From Astragalus membranaceus (lineage: Eukaryota > Streptophyta > Magnoliopsida > Fabales > Fabaceae), in contig CM076849.1 of the NCBI GenBank assembly GCA_039519185.1, positions 65,144,834 through 65,208,833 of the forward strand: 64,000 bases of DNA, in the 5' to 3' direction. Below, in pieces: positions 41,168-50,593 of this stretch (the stretch's first letter is position 1; every line of letters starts with the position of its first letter). A program made the translations under genes and the position numbers. The notes under the pieces are model-generated. The model had not been told where the DNA came from. It saw only the letters and a list, made by a program, of their open reading frames with translations, and did not search any database.

Positions 41168-42440
41168 CATATACCCAAGCATCGACTTCGCCATATTCTT
41201 GCTGGCCCGTTATTGTTACCCATACAACCTTCCCCCTGAGATGTGTATGACTAAACCTTACATGTTTTTGACTTGTCTGATACTTGGCCCAGAAAATCCA
41301 AAAGCAGGCATTGACATCTATTTAGAACCACTAATTGATGATTTGAAGAGGTTGTGGAATGGTGTCTTGACTTACGATTATGCACGGAAGGAGAATTTCA
41401 TGATGAGAGCCGCTTTGATGTGGACCATTAATGACTTCCCTGCTTATGGCATGTTGTCTGGTTGGCAAACCCATGGTAAATTAGCATGTCCACATTGTAT
41501 GGAGCATACAAAGGCATTTACCTTGAAACACGAGGGTAAGAGTTCTTGGTTTGACTCGCACCGTAGGTTTTTACCACAAGATAATGCATTTAGAAGGAAC
41601 AAGAACGCATTTAAGAAGAATGTAGTTGAAAAGGATGGGCCGCCTCCTCGGTTTACTCCAGATCAGGTTTGGGATAGAGTTAGAGATTTTCCAAAAATCA
41701 CAGATGATCCTCTTGCTTCTCAATTTGATGGATATGGACAAGCGCATAATTGGACAAAGAGGAGTATCTTTTGGGATCTCCCATATTGGAAAGATAATTT
41801 ATTAAGACACAATCTCGATGTTATGCATATAGAGAAGAATTCTTTTGACAATATATTTAACACAGTGATGAACATAATGGGCAAAACCAAGGACAATGAT
41901 AAGACGAGATTGGACATTGCTCTTTACTGCAATCAAAGGACTTAAATTTGAAGCCACAAACTAATGGAAAGATGCTCAAATCCAAAGCATGTTACTCATT
42001 AACTCTCGAACAAACAAATTCATTTTATCAGTGGATAAAAGAACTCAAAATGCCAGATGGATATTCTTCTAATTTGGCAAGATGTGTTGATGTGAACAAG
42101 AGAAGAATGATTGGGATGAAAAGTCATGATTGTCATGTATTTATGGAATGTTTACTCCCTATTGCATTTAGTTCTTTAACTGCGCATGTTATGAATCCGC
42201 TAACTGAAGTGAATCAATTTTTTAAGGATTTGTGTTCTGCATCTTTAAGAGATGCTGACCTTGTTAGGATGGAAGAGAACATTTCATTCATTCTATGTAA
42301 GTTGGAGAGAATATTACCACCTGGTTTCTTTGATTCTATGGAGCATCTCCCCGTTCATCTAGCATATGAAGCAAGACTTGGTGGACCGGTTCAGTACAGG
42401 TGGATGTATCCATTTGAATTGTATCATTTTGAGAACTAAT
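41166..42440 (+). pseudogene. CACTA transposase (TNP2 type), truncated and frameshifted
   Basis: Starts in the middle of the Transposase_21 domain: YPYNLPPEMCMTKPYMFLTC, LWTINDFPAYGMLSGW style motifs (here MWTINDFPAYGMLSGWQTHG) and KLACPHCMEHTKAF with the conserved Cys pair. HNLDVMHIEKNSFDNIFNTV is the strongly conserved block after it. A frame change at about 41943 follows, then CYSLTLEQTNSFYQW, PDGYSSNLARCVDV, SHDCHVFMECLLPI and GPVQYRWMYPFE, the DUF4218-type C-terminal region. The N-terminal part with the first catalytic residues is gone. Confidence 0.88.
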
Positions 42441-42500
42441 TCATTTTTTCCATCTGAGGTAAATATAATTTTTCATCTAATCAAGTTGTTTTATAGATTC

Positions 42501-42768
42501 ATGGGTGATTCTAAACGATCGGTGATTCCGGTACCGGGCTTTCGTCCGATGTCTACTCCTACTCCTACCCCTTCGCCAGTGCCTACTCCTACCCCTTCAC
42601 CATCACCTGGAGATGATGTGATACCTGATGATGATGCGATACCTGATGATGATCAGATTCATGATGTTGAGGGGGTTGAGATTCGGTTACGCAACGGACG
42701 ATGTGTCATCCGTGTTGAGAGTGGAGGGTATGTAAACTTTTTTATAACTTTTTTTGATTATTGTTTTG

Positions 42769-42813
<45 letters not shown>

Positions 42814-45104
42814 GTGTTTTAATCGTTTCGATTATTCTAACTTTGCAGGTTTCTTCCTTGTAAGCCAGCCGCAGAGGCTATCAGGAAGACTATTTGCGAG
42901 TTATACCACTATCCATGGATTACTTGGAAGGAGCTTAATGAGTATGAGCAACATCATTTTTTTAATGCTTTTAGAGTAAGTGTACATTTTAAATCATCAT
43001 AATGTTTGTCGTATTTTTTAAAACTTGTTAAGTTATTTGATAACCACATTGTCTTGTAAATGTTTTCACAATGCAGAAGAAAGTTGCATGGTGTAAGTCG
43101 CAGGACGCCGTCGTTTGGGATCTTTTTCATAAGAAAGCTGCCCTTCGACTCGCTGATATGCTCAGAGGTGTCGGTGTGCTGGGGCATCGACCAGATTGGA
43201 TAGGAGATCTAGTCTATGATCGTCGACTTCACCATTGGAATAATGATCCAAAATTTTTGGCTAGGTGTGAGCGGAATAAGAAGAATAGGGCATCAGAAAA
43301 AGGAGGAAACTTGCACACTAAAGGTTGTATCTCCATGTTGCAACATGCAGATAGATTGGTATATACTTAAACTTATCTTTTCCTTATGCAATTATAATTC
43401 ACCATTTCTAACTTATGTTTTTAATTATAGTCCAAGGAGTTAGGGCGGAAGCCACATGTAGATGAGCTCCATCGCCACACCCACATTAGGAGGGGCACAG
43501 ACGACTTTGTAGAGGAGCGTGCTCGCATTACTCAGGTATATTTCTGATTTTAATGAAAAGGTTGCAAGGTGTTGTATCTTAGTTTACAATGAGATTGGTA
43601 ACTTTGTAAGTCTGTAGCCTTTGGCCTAATTGTTCAGGCCTTCTGTAAGCCTGTAGCCTTCTGTAATATATCTCTGAGAGGTTTCTGATTAATATGTTAT
43701 GTTCAATGTAAGTAGACTTTAATAAATCACCTCCATATCTCCATGCTAGACTCACCCAAAAAACGTGGACTTTAAACTGAGAATTGAATTTTAAGAATTC
43801 AAGGACCATGTTCATTCTATATCCATAATTCAGTGACTTTACTGGTTTGTTTACTGGATTTTAGACTTTAGTTTTATTTTAGACTTTACTGGTTTGTTTA
43901 CTGGTTTGTTTATTGAATTTTAAGAATTCAAGGTCCATCTTCATTCTATATCCATAATTCAAGGACTTTACTGGTTTGTTTACTGGATTTTAGACTTAAG
44001 TTTTATTTTAGACTTTACTGGTTTGTTTACTGGTTTGTTTATTGAATTTTAAGAATTCAAGGACCATCTTCATTCTATATCCATAATTCATGAACTTTAA
44101 ACTGAGAATTGAATTTTAGACTTTAGTTTTATTTAGGCTTAAAGGTCATTTTGGCCTCTGCAAAATACACATTAATCCATTTTGGCCCCTGCAAAATAAA
44201 AAACTTTAAATAAGCCCCTGCAAAATAGTTAGTTGTTCAGTTAAGCCCTCGCTGTTAGTGGTCCACTAATGCTGTTATTTTTAACCCTCATTTTGGCCCC
44301 TGCAAAATACACATTAAAGGTCATTTTGGCCCCTGCAAAATACACATTAATCCATTTTGGCCCCTGCAAAATACCTTTAAAAATAACAGCGTTAGTGGAC
44401 CACTAACAGCGAGGGCTTAACTGAACAACTAACTATTTTGCAGGGGCTTATTTAAAGTTTTTTATTTTGCAGGGGCCAAAATGGATTAATGTGTGTTTTG
44501 CAGGGGCCAAAATGACCTTTAAGCCTTTTATTTAAATGCATTTTGCTGGTGTTGATGTTCCATTTGGTTGCATTTTAGTGAGTTTTATTTACATTTGATT
44601 TCACTGGTGTTGTATTTAATTTAGATTCTTTTGGTATTTTTTGTGTGCATTTAATAGGAGGAGTTTCACCGGCGGTTGTCTCAGACTAATCTACCAGTAG
44701 ATCCCGCTGAGTTGGAGAAGTTGAAGCGGATGTTGTGGCAGGAAGCTGTTGGAGGGCCCAATAAGAGCCGTTTGTATGGGACAAGAGGCATATATGGAAA
44801 TATGTTAGACTTTGGAGCTTCGACGAGTGAGAGCCTGTCCCCTGAGGCCCTTAGGATCATCCGGTCATTGACAGACCAATTTGCACGACAGCAGGAGGCG
44901 ATGGCACAACAGGAGGAGAAGGTTGCACGACAACAACAACTTATTGACTACGTATTTAGCCATTCTGGGATTCCAGTACCTCCACCTGATTCGCAGCCGC
45001 CCGAGCAGGACCAGCCTACCCAGCAGGACCGAGACGCCCAGCATGACCAGGACGACGCTGCAGATGATGGAGACGGTGGAGATCACATAGACTACACTTA
45101 TTAG
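42501..45104 (+). CDS. second CACTA protein (Ptta/En/Spm, Transposase_24-like), five exons, intact-looking
   Basis: Exons 42501-42727, 42849-42975, 43077-43358, 43431-43535 and 44658-45104 join without a frame break to 395 residues. An N-terminal Pro/Thr/Ser-rich stretch (TPTPTPSPVPTPTPSPSPGD) and an Asp repeat (DDVIPDDDAIPDDD) lead to a conserved middle: LYHYPWITWKELNEYEQHHF, FHKKAALRLADMLRG and KGCISMLQHADRL, then RKPHVDELHRHTH. The tail is a Gln-rich coiled coil (QFARQQEAMAQQEEKVARQQ) and an acidic end. In En/Spm relatives such proteins bind subterminal repeats and act with the transposase; that role is inferred. The last intron (1.1 kb) contains a tandem repeat and a foldback MITE. A short (AT)n tract lies in intron 1. 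Confidence 0.82.
43786..44120 (+). repeat. 129-bp tandem repeat in the CACTA gene intron
   Basis: The phrase TTTTAAGAATTCAAGGNCCAT recurs near 43790, 43919 and 44048, a constant 129-bp spacing. Each unit also has TTCATTCTATATCCATAATT and TTTACTGGTTTGTTTACTGG. About two and a half copies. Confidence 0.85.
44136..44525. mobile_element. 390-bp foldback MITE, Mutator-like by its 9-bp target duplication
   Basis: Ends GGCTTAAAGGTCATTTTGGC and its inverted copy; the inverted arms reach roughly 150 bp and repeat the words GGCCCCTGCAAAATA several times. A perfect 9-bp direct repeat TTTTATTTA flanks it (44127-44135 and 44526-44534). No coding sequence. It lies in the last intron of the CACTA gene, and its RNA would form a long hairpin. 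Confidence 0.9.
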
Positions 45105-45419
45105 AAGAGTTATTGATGGCACATAGGTAGTTTATGTATCACTTTTAGTGGTATGTTTTGATATATTTTGATATTTGGTATCTTTGACACTTTTAACTAA
45201 GTTGGTGGATTGGATTGACACTTTTAACACTAGTGTAGTTTATGTTTAACTAAGTTGGCGAATTATGTTTTGATATTTGGTATGTTTGACACTTTTAACA
45301 TTAGAGTAGTTTATGTATGTTTGACACTTTAGTGGTTTGGATTGAATTGAATTGGTGAAATTGAGTCTGAATTGAATTGGCAGGGAATTATTGCAAATGG
45401 CTAATTTTTAAGAATGTAA

Positions 45420-45768
45420 TTTTTTTGCGTACCGACGGAATTTGCGTCGGAATTTCCATGGATAATTATTGAATTTGCGACGGAATTTTAACAGTTATTT
45501 AAAAAAAATTGTATCTTTTGCGACGGATTTTCGACGAAAAAGTGTCTGTGTTTGCAACGACTTTGCCACGGATATTTGCGACGGATTTCCGACGACTTTG
45601 CGACTGAAACATTTGCGACGAAAATATCCGTCAGAAACGATTTGCGACGAGCGCTTTTGCGACGAAATTTTGTCCGTCGAAAAGTCCGTCGGAAACGTTA
45701 ATTTGCGACGAAAATCACTGGATTTGCGACGGATTTAGCCGTCGAAAATCGTAGATTTTCTTGTAGTG
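45420..45768 (-). repeat. 3' subterminal repeats and terminus of the CACTA element
   Basis: About 15 copies of TTGCGACGGA / TTTGCGACGAAA words and their complements (CCGTCGGAA) fill 350 bp up to the terminal TTTTCTTGTAGTG. Dense short repeats in both orientations next to the terminus are the known binding sites of En/Spm-type proteins. Confidence 0.88.
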
Positions 45769-46205
45769 GGCACAGGGTGGTCAATAATTAAACAGTGCAA
45801 GAACCAGTGTGTATTTAAAATATTATAACCTAAATCTATGCTTATTTATTAATTAATTATTAATTAATAAAAAGTAGAATGCGAGAATTCAATTTATACA
45901 TATAAAAATACAACATTATAGAATATAATATAGTATTATATGATATATATATACACACACATATAGCATTAAATCATATTTTATATTGTCTTAGATGTAA
46001 TATATTTTAGTAAATATTATGTTGTTTTACTTAATTTCAAAAAGAAAAAATACAGTATATATAAATAGTTGTTTTATTATTCAGTCACATGTCCCTTGGT
46101 GTTATCCATGTCCTTATCTAGCATAATAGCAGAATTTCATATATGTTGGCAGTGGAGTAACCTCTAAAGCAATGCCTTCCAATTTGTCCTACGAGTGAAG
46201 TCGGT
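45769..46205. other. AT-rich spacer
   Basis: About 440 bp of very AT-rich DNA with short TATATA runs. No gene or element ends recognised. Confidence 0.5.
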
Positions 46206-46649
46206 CACTACCAAAAAAATTGCTCATTAGCGAGGGATTTTTCCCTCGCTAAATGCCCCAAATCCGTCGCTAATGCCCATTAACAAGGGAATTAGCTAGG
46301 GAATCAGTCCCTCGCTAAATTGCTCCTCACTAATGAGATTAGCGAGGGAATATTCCGTCACTAATTAGCGAGGGATTCAAATTCCATCACTAAGTTTGAC
46401 AGCCACGTCTCCCAATCTGAATGGCTTGTATTAAGTACTATTTTAATTTTTTTAAACCTGCTTTTTTTATATAGTTATTATTATTATTATTATTATCAAG
46501 CTTTCCAAAGAGTGATAGAGAGAGGAGTGAGAGTGGTGGTGGTGAAGAGTGGGTTAGGGTAGAGAGAGTGAAACGAGCTATGTGGTGGTGGTGGTGGTGG
46601 TGGTGGTGGTGAAGGGTATTAGGGTAGAGAGAGAAGGAGAAGAGTAAGG

Positions 46650-46722
<73 letters not shown>

Positions 46723-47300
46723 GAGCTTGGTGGTGTGGAGGTGGTGGTGGTGGTGGTGGTGGTGAAGGGTATTAGGGTAGAGAGAGAAGGAGAAGAGTAA
46801 GGGAGAAAGAGAGAGTGAGAGAGAGGGTGAGGATGAGAGGACGTGGTGGTGGTGTGAGGAAGAGAGAGTGAAGAGTGTGAGGAGAGTAGGAGAGAAGAGT
46901 GTGTGTGAGAGGATAAATAAGCTGAAAACTCAAAAAATTAGCGAGGGACTGAAAATTCCGTCGCTAATCACCTGCACGGAGTCCTATGATCTGAAAACTG
47001 TCAGAAATTACAGAGGGAATTAGCGATGGACTGAAAATTCCGTCTGCACGGAGCCCTATGATCTGAAAACTGTCAGAAATTAGAGAGGGAATTAGCGATG
47101 GACTGAAAATTCCGTCTGCACGGAGCCCTATGATCTGAAAACTGTCAGAAATTAGCGAGGGACTGAAAATTCCATCGCTAATCACCTGCACGGAGCCCTA
47201 TGATCTGAAAACTGTCAGAAATTAGCAAGGGAGTTAGCGAGAGACTGAAAATTCCGTCGCTAATCACCTGAACGGAGCCCTATGATCTGAAAACTGTCAT
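46206..47300 (+). mobile_element. non-autonomous CACTA element, 3' terminus not found
   Basis: Starts CACTACCAAAAAAATTGC at 46206, a CACTA-type end. Subterminal repeats of ATTAGCGAGGGA and their complement TCCCTCGCTAA fill 46225-46395 and, mixed with a 70-bp repeat (CACGGAGCCCTATGATCTGA), 46935-47297. The centre is microsatellite and GA-rich DNA without genes. A closing TTTTTGGTAGTG was not seen, so the right end was deleted or lies in sequence I could not recognise. Confidence 0.72.
46575..46825 (+). repeat. (GGT)n and (GA)n microsatellites, partly duplicated
   Basis: A GGT run at about 46580-46610, a GA run of some 60 bp at about 46653-46718 and a second GGT run at about 46739-46763. The stretch GTGAAGGGTATTAGGGTAG with its flanks is present twice (about 46608 and 46761), so part of the region was duplicated. 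Confidence 0.9.
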
Positions 47301-47612
47301 AGGAACTATTTACTATTTTCATTTACTTTTGAGATCAAGTATTGCTAAGCATGTAATTTTCAGAAATTCTTAAATGAAGAATTTCGTCTTTTTTTAAATG
47401 TTAAATCTGAAAAAGATTAAAAACCTAGATCAAAATTTAAAATTCACTAGAGTTAAAATAAACTTGTATAGAAAATTTGTAAACACATATATTTATGGGG
47501 ACCATGATATCCATGCAGAAAGCATGGAATGTTCTTTCTATTTAAGGACAGTGTGAGGTGCTTTCCATTATCCAAATTAAGCAAGTTATCCCCACAACAC
47601 ACAACTTGCACG
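47301..47612. other. upstream flank of the amine oxidase pseudogene
   Basis: AT-rich, no gene. Presumably the former promoter and leader of the amine oxidase gene. Confidence 0.4.
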
Positions 47613-48872
47613 ATGAAACTCCTCTCACTCTTATCCCTTCTCCTCACACTCTTTTTCTTAGGAGAAGGAGCTTCTGATACCCCTCTCCAATTAACACACC
47701 CATTTGATCCTCTAACAAAAGAAGAAATCACTCTCATCCAAACAATAGTCCTCAAAAAATACCCAACTTCGAATCACACTGTCAACTTCCACTACTTAGA
47801 CGACCCGGAAAACACAACCGTCCTCAAATGGCTATCCACCGGTGCCGAAATGCCACGAAACGCCTTCGTCATTGCCATCATCGACACCGAAACACACACA
47901 CAAAGGTGGGCATCGTTTGTTTGTCTTTTTCTGCCTGGAGTTTCCCCTCTCTCGTAAATTGTTTTGCTTATAAAAAAAGCTTATATAGTATTACTCGAGT
48001 AATTCTTAAGTGTTCACAAATATTTAGTCACCGCATTTACTCACACACACAAAATTTTTTTTTTTTTAATCAAACACACACAAAATAGAAATAAATGCAC
48101 TTGAAGAAACACACAACTATTATTCTATTAGTGCATTTGTTTTTGTTTTGTGTGACCAAATACTGTGACTAAATATTTGTAACCACCAAAAAATTACTCG
48201 TACTACTCCTGTCCTAATTAATGTGGTTTGTTCACCTGGGCTAATTGGGAGTTCCACATTGGATACGATGTACGAGCCGGTGTAATAATTTCAACAGCAT
48301 CAATTTACGACCCTGATGTCCACAAATCTCGTCACGTACTATACAGAGGTTACATTTAAGAATTATTCGTGCCATATCAAGACCCAACTGAAGAATGGTA
48401 TTACAAGACATTTTTTGATGCTGGTGAGTTTGGGTTTGGTCAATCTATGGTTTCATTAGAGCCATTGCATGATTGTCCACTACATGCACAGTTCTTTGTT
48501 GCCTATTTTGCTGGACGTGATGGGAGTCCACAACATTTGGAGAATGCATTTTGTGTTTTTGAACAATATGGTGGTATCAGTTGGCGTCATACAGAAGCTG
48601 GCATTCCAAATGAGCAAGTAAGTATGTAGGGATTTAAGTTTACAGAATAATTTAAAATTAATTGAGTTATAAGTACCATGATTATGGCGGAATTACTCTT
48701 TATAACCTATTATGCCAAATTTGAACAAGGTTTTTTTTTGGCAGATTCGAGAAGTTATATAGGTCTGATGTGACTTGTGAGTCTGGTTGTTAGATCAGTT
48801 GTTACTGTTGGCAACTATGATAATGTAATGGATTTGGAGTTCAAGCCAAGTGGCTCAATCAAGCCTGCTGCG
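47613..48872 (+). pseudogene. copper amine oxidase, deleted and interrupted
   Basis: The intact family oxidises di- and monoamines in the apoplast or peroxisome, with copper and a topaquinone made from a Tyr. Exon 1 (47613-47905) codes a signal peptide (MKLLSLLSLLLTLFFLGEGA) and the start of the first amine oxidase domain (HPFDPLTKEEITLIQTIVLK). The next homology, 48235-48625, is already in the catalytic domain: FHIGYDVRAGVIISTASIYD, LYRGYI then TAA at 48357, ELFVPYQDPTEEWYYKTFFD and FEQYGGISWRHTEAGIPNEQ. After a short intron, SVVTVGNYDNVMDLEFKPSG is readable near 48790-48865 in another frame; this contains the NYDN topaquinone motif. About 150 residues or more between the first two blocks, and the whole 3' end, are missing. 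Confidence 0.88.
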
Positions 48873-48973
48873 GTATGCTTTTTTATCATATACTACGTTG
48901 CATTTTTTTAATCATGAATTAATGTGTTGGAAGAAAATTGATGTAATGATAAAAAAGAAAGAAATAAAATTTA

Positions 48974-49782
48974 GGGTTGTTCTATCCTCACCCCTTTCTT
49001 GGCTATCCATACCCCCTTTCCCTAATCAATTATCAAATTGACCTTCCCCAAAAACAACAAAAAAAATGGACAAAATGGTCTATAGTGAACTCAGTTTACG
49101 GTAGACAAAGTAAACTTGGTTCTCTACAACATTCGGAACATAGTTCACTACAATTATCACAAACTCAGTTCACTATAGGTTATGAGTTTAAAATTTATAG
49201 GCCTATAGTGAACCGAGTTCATGATAGTTGTAGCAAATTCTGTATGCGGGTACTATCATGTATAGGCTATAAAACTGAAACTCAACTTATAGTGAACTGA
49301 GTTCACGTGAACTCATGTCACTATAGACCTGTAAATCTAAAACACAGAAGTTGTAGTGAACTCGGTTCAATATAGGTTTTGAGTTTCGATTATACGGGTC
49401 TTTAGTGAACTCAGTTCGCGATAGTACAATTTCTGATTTTTCACTATAGTGAATTCAGTTCATGATATGAGTTCGTGAACTCATATCATGAACTGAATTC
49501 ACAAGTGTTATGGGAAACCAGGAAAAAAACTCCAAACATCATTAACAGCGTAAATGGGTACCTACCTATGCAATGGACCAAAAATGAGACTTGGTTTGAC
49601 GAATTTCTTCAACTTTGGGTAAAGAAGCACCGATGGAGACACTTGAGAGAGAGTGAGAGAAGAGAGAAGAGGGAAGAAAGAGTTTAAGATGGAGTTTAAG
49701 GAGTAGGACACTTTTGTCATTAAATTTTAAAAAAAAAAATTAGGGTGTAGATAGCCAAGAAAGAGGTTAGGATAGAACCACC
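48974..49782. mobile_element. 809-bp terminal-inverted-repeat element with internal palindromes
   Basis: Ends GGGTTGTTCTATCC and, inverted, GGTGGTTCTATCC; the matching arms of about 40 bp share CTTTCTTGGCTATC. An 8-bp direct repeat AAAATTTA flanks it (48966-48973, 49783-49790). Inside, TAGTGAACTCAGTTC-type words occur at least seven times in both orientations, and 49449-49502 is a perfect palindrome with 26-bp arms around 2 bases. No coding capacity. An 8-bp target fits hAT, although the ends look more like MULE MITEs with a 9-bp target that has one mismatch. Confidence 0.82.
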
Positions 49783-49850
49783 AAAATTTATGTAGTAATA
49801 CATAGCTTTTGCTTAAAAAAATGGGTTGGGGGAAACTAATTAGTCATCTG

Positions 49851-50092
49851 ATAGAAGTATTAATGTAACAGTAATAAAAGAGAGACAAATAGGATAATAG
49901 CGTAGGTATATTTCCTCTGAATCAGTGAAATTACAGAGAAACAAGTTCAAATGGAAATAGAAAATAGAAGAAACAAGTACGGTGACTCTAGAATAGAGTA
50001 CTGTACTCCCACCCAAGCCTAGTCCAATTCTTGCCTGCCTCACTCTTAGTTACTACCCTCCTTTTATTCCTTCCCTCAGCTACTATGTGTGA
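49851..50092 (-). repeat. 3' LTR fragment of the Reina-type element
   Basis: Matches 63552-63793 over about 243 bp with some 14 differences (hand count). On the minus strand it ends ATACTTCTATCA. Lies downstream of the pol end at 50100-50247 as expected for the 3' LTR of the minus-strand element whose body resumes at 59405. Its LTR start appears to be lost: the similarity stops at about 50092 without a polypurine tract. Confidence 0.78.
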
Positions 50093-50099
50093 TGGGAAA

Positions 50100-50247
50100 C
50101 CAGGAAAATGTTACAAAGTAGTGGAAGCAACAACCTTCTTTAATAAGGACACGTGGAATACTGGATGCACTATGCTTTTAGGAGGTAATTGCAATCTGTA
50201 TGCAACAGTCCCTATCTTCTCTAATACCTCAAAAGGACCATAAAACC
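50100..50247 (-). pseudogene. pol C-terminal end of the Reina-type element
   Basis: Minus strand reads FYGPFEVLEKIGTVAYRLQL and HPVFHVSLLKKVV, the typical end of integrase in chromoviruses, then a stop. It continues directly the frame that breaks off at 59405, so the 9.2 kb in between is an insertion. Confidence 0.85.
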
Positions 50248-50593
50248 TCCTACAACATTTTTGGTCTTTGACAACAGTTAAAAATTGTTGTCAAAACTAT
50301 GAAAAATGTTACCTAAAGGTATAGGCAACATTTTTCAAGTGTAGACTAAGCCAGTGTTACCTATTGTCTAAGGCAACATTTTTTCATACTTTCTAACAAC
50401 ATTTTCAAAAAATGTTGCTACAGACTCCAAATAGGCAACATTTATCAAGCGAGCCTAAGGCAACATTTAAAGAATGTTGCTCCATTTAAGTACATGTCAT
50501 AATTGTTCCCTAAACATAAAATGGGCAATGCTTTAAAAATGTTGCTTTTTGCTTATAAGCAACATTTTCTGATTGTTGTATATGGCAAAAAGA

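Larger units (their letters stand above)
41166..45768 (+). mobile_element. CACTA (En/Spm) element, 5' truncated
   Basis: Holds a TNP2-type transposase fragment, a complete-looking second gene of the Ptta/En/Spm family and an intact 3' terminus that ends TTTTCTTGTAGTG (reverse complement CACTACAAGAAAA) at 45768. The 5' end is missing: the transposase begins in mid domain right after the hAT-like element, and no CACTACAAGAAAA start was found upstream. The next 3 bases (GGC) cannot be checked as a target duplication. Confidence 0.88.
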
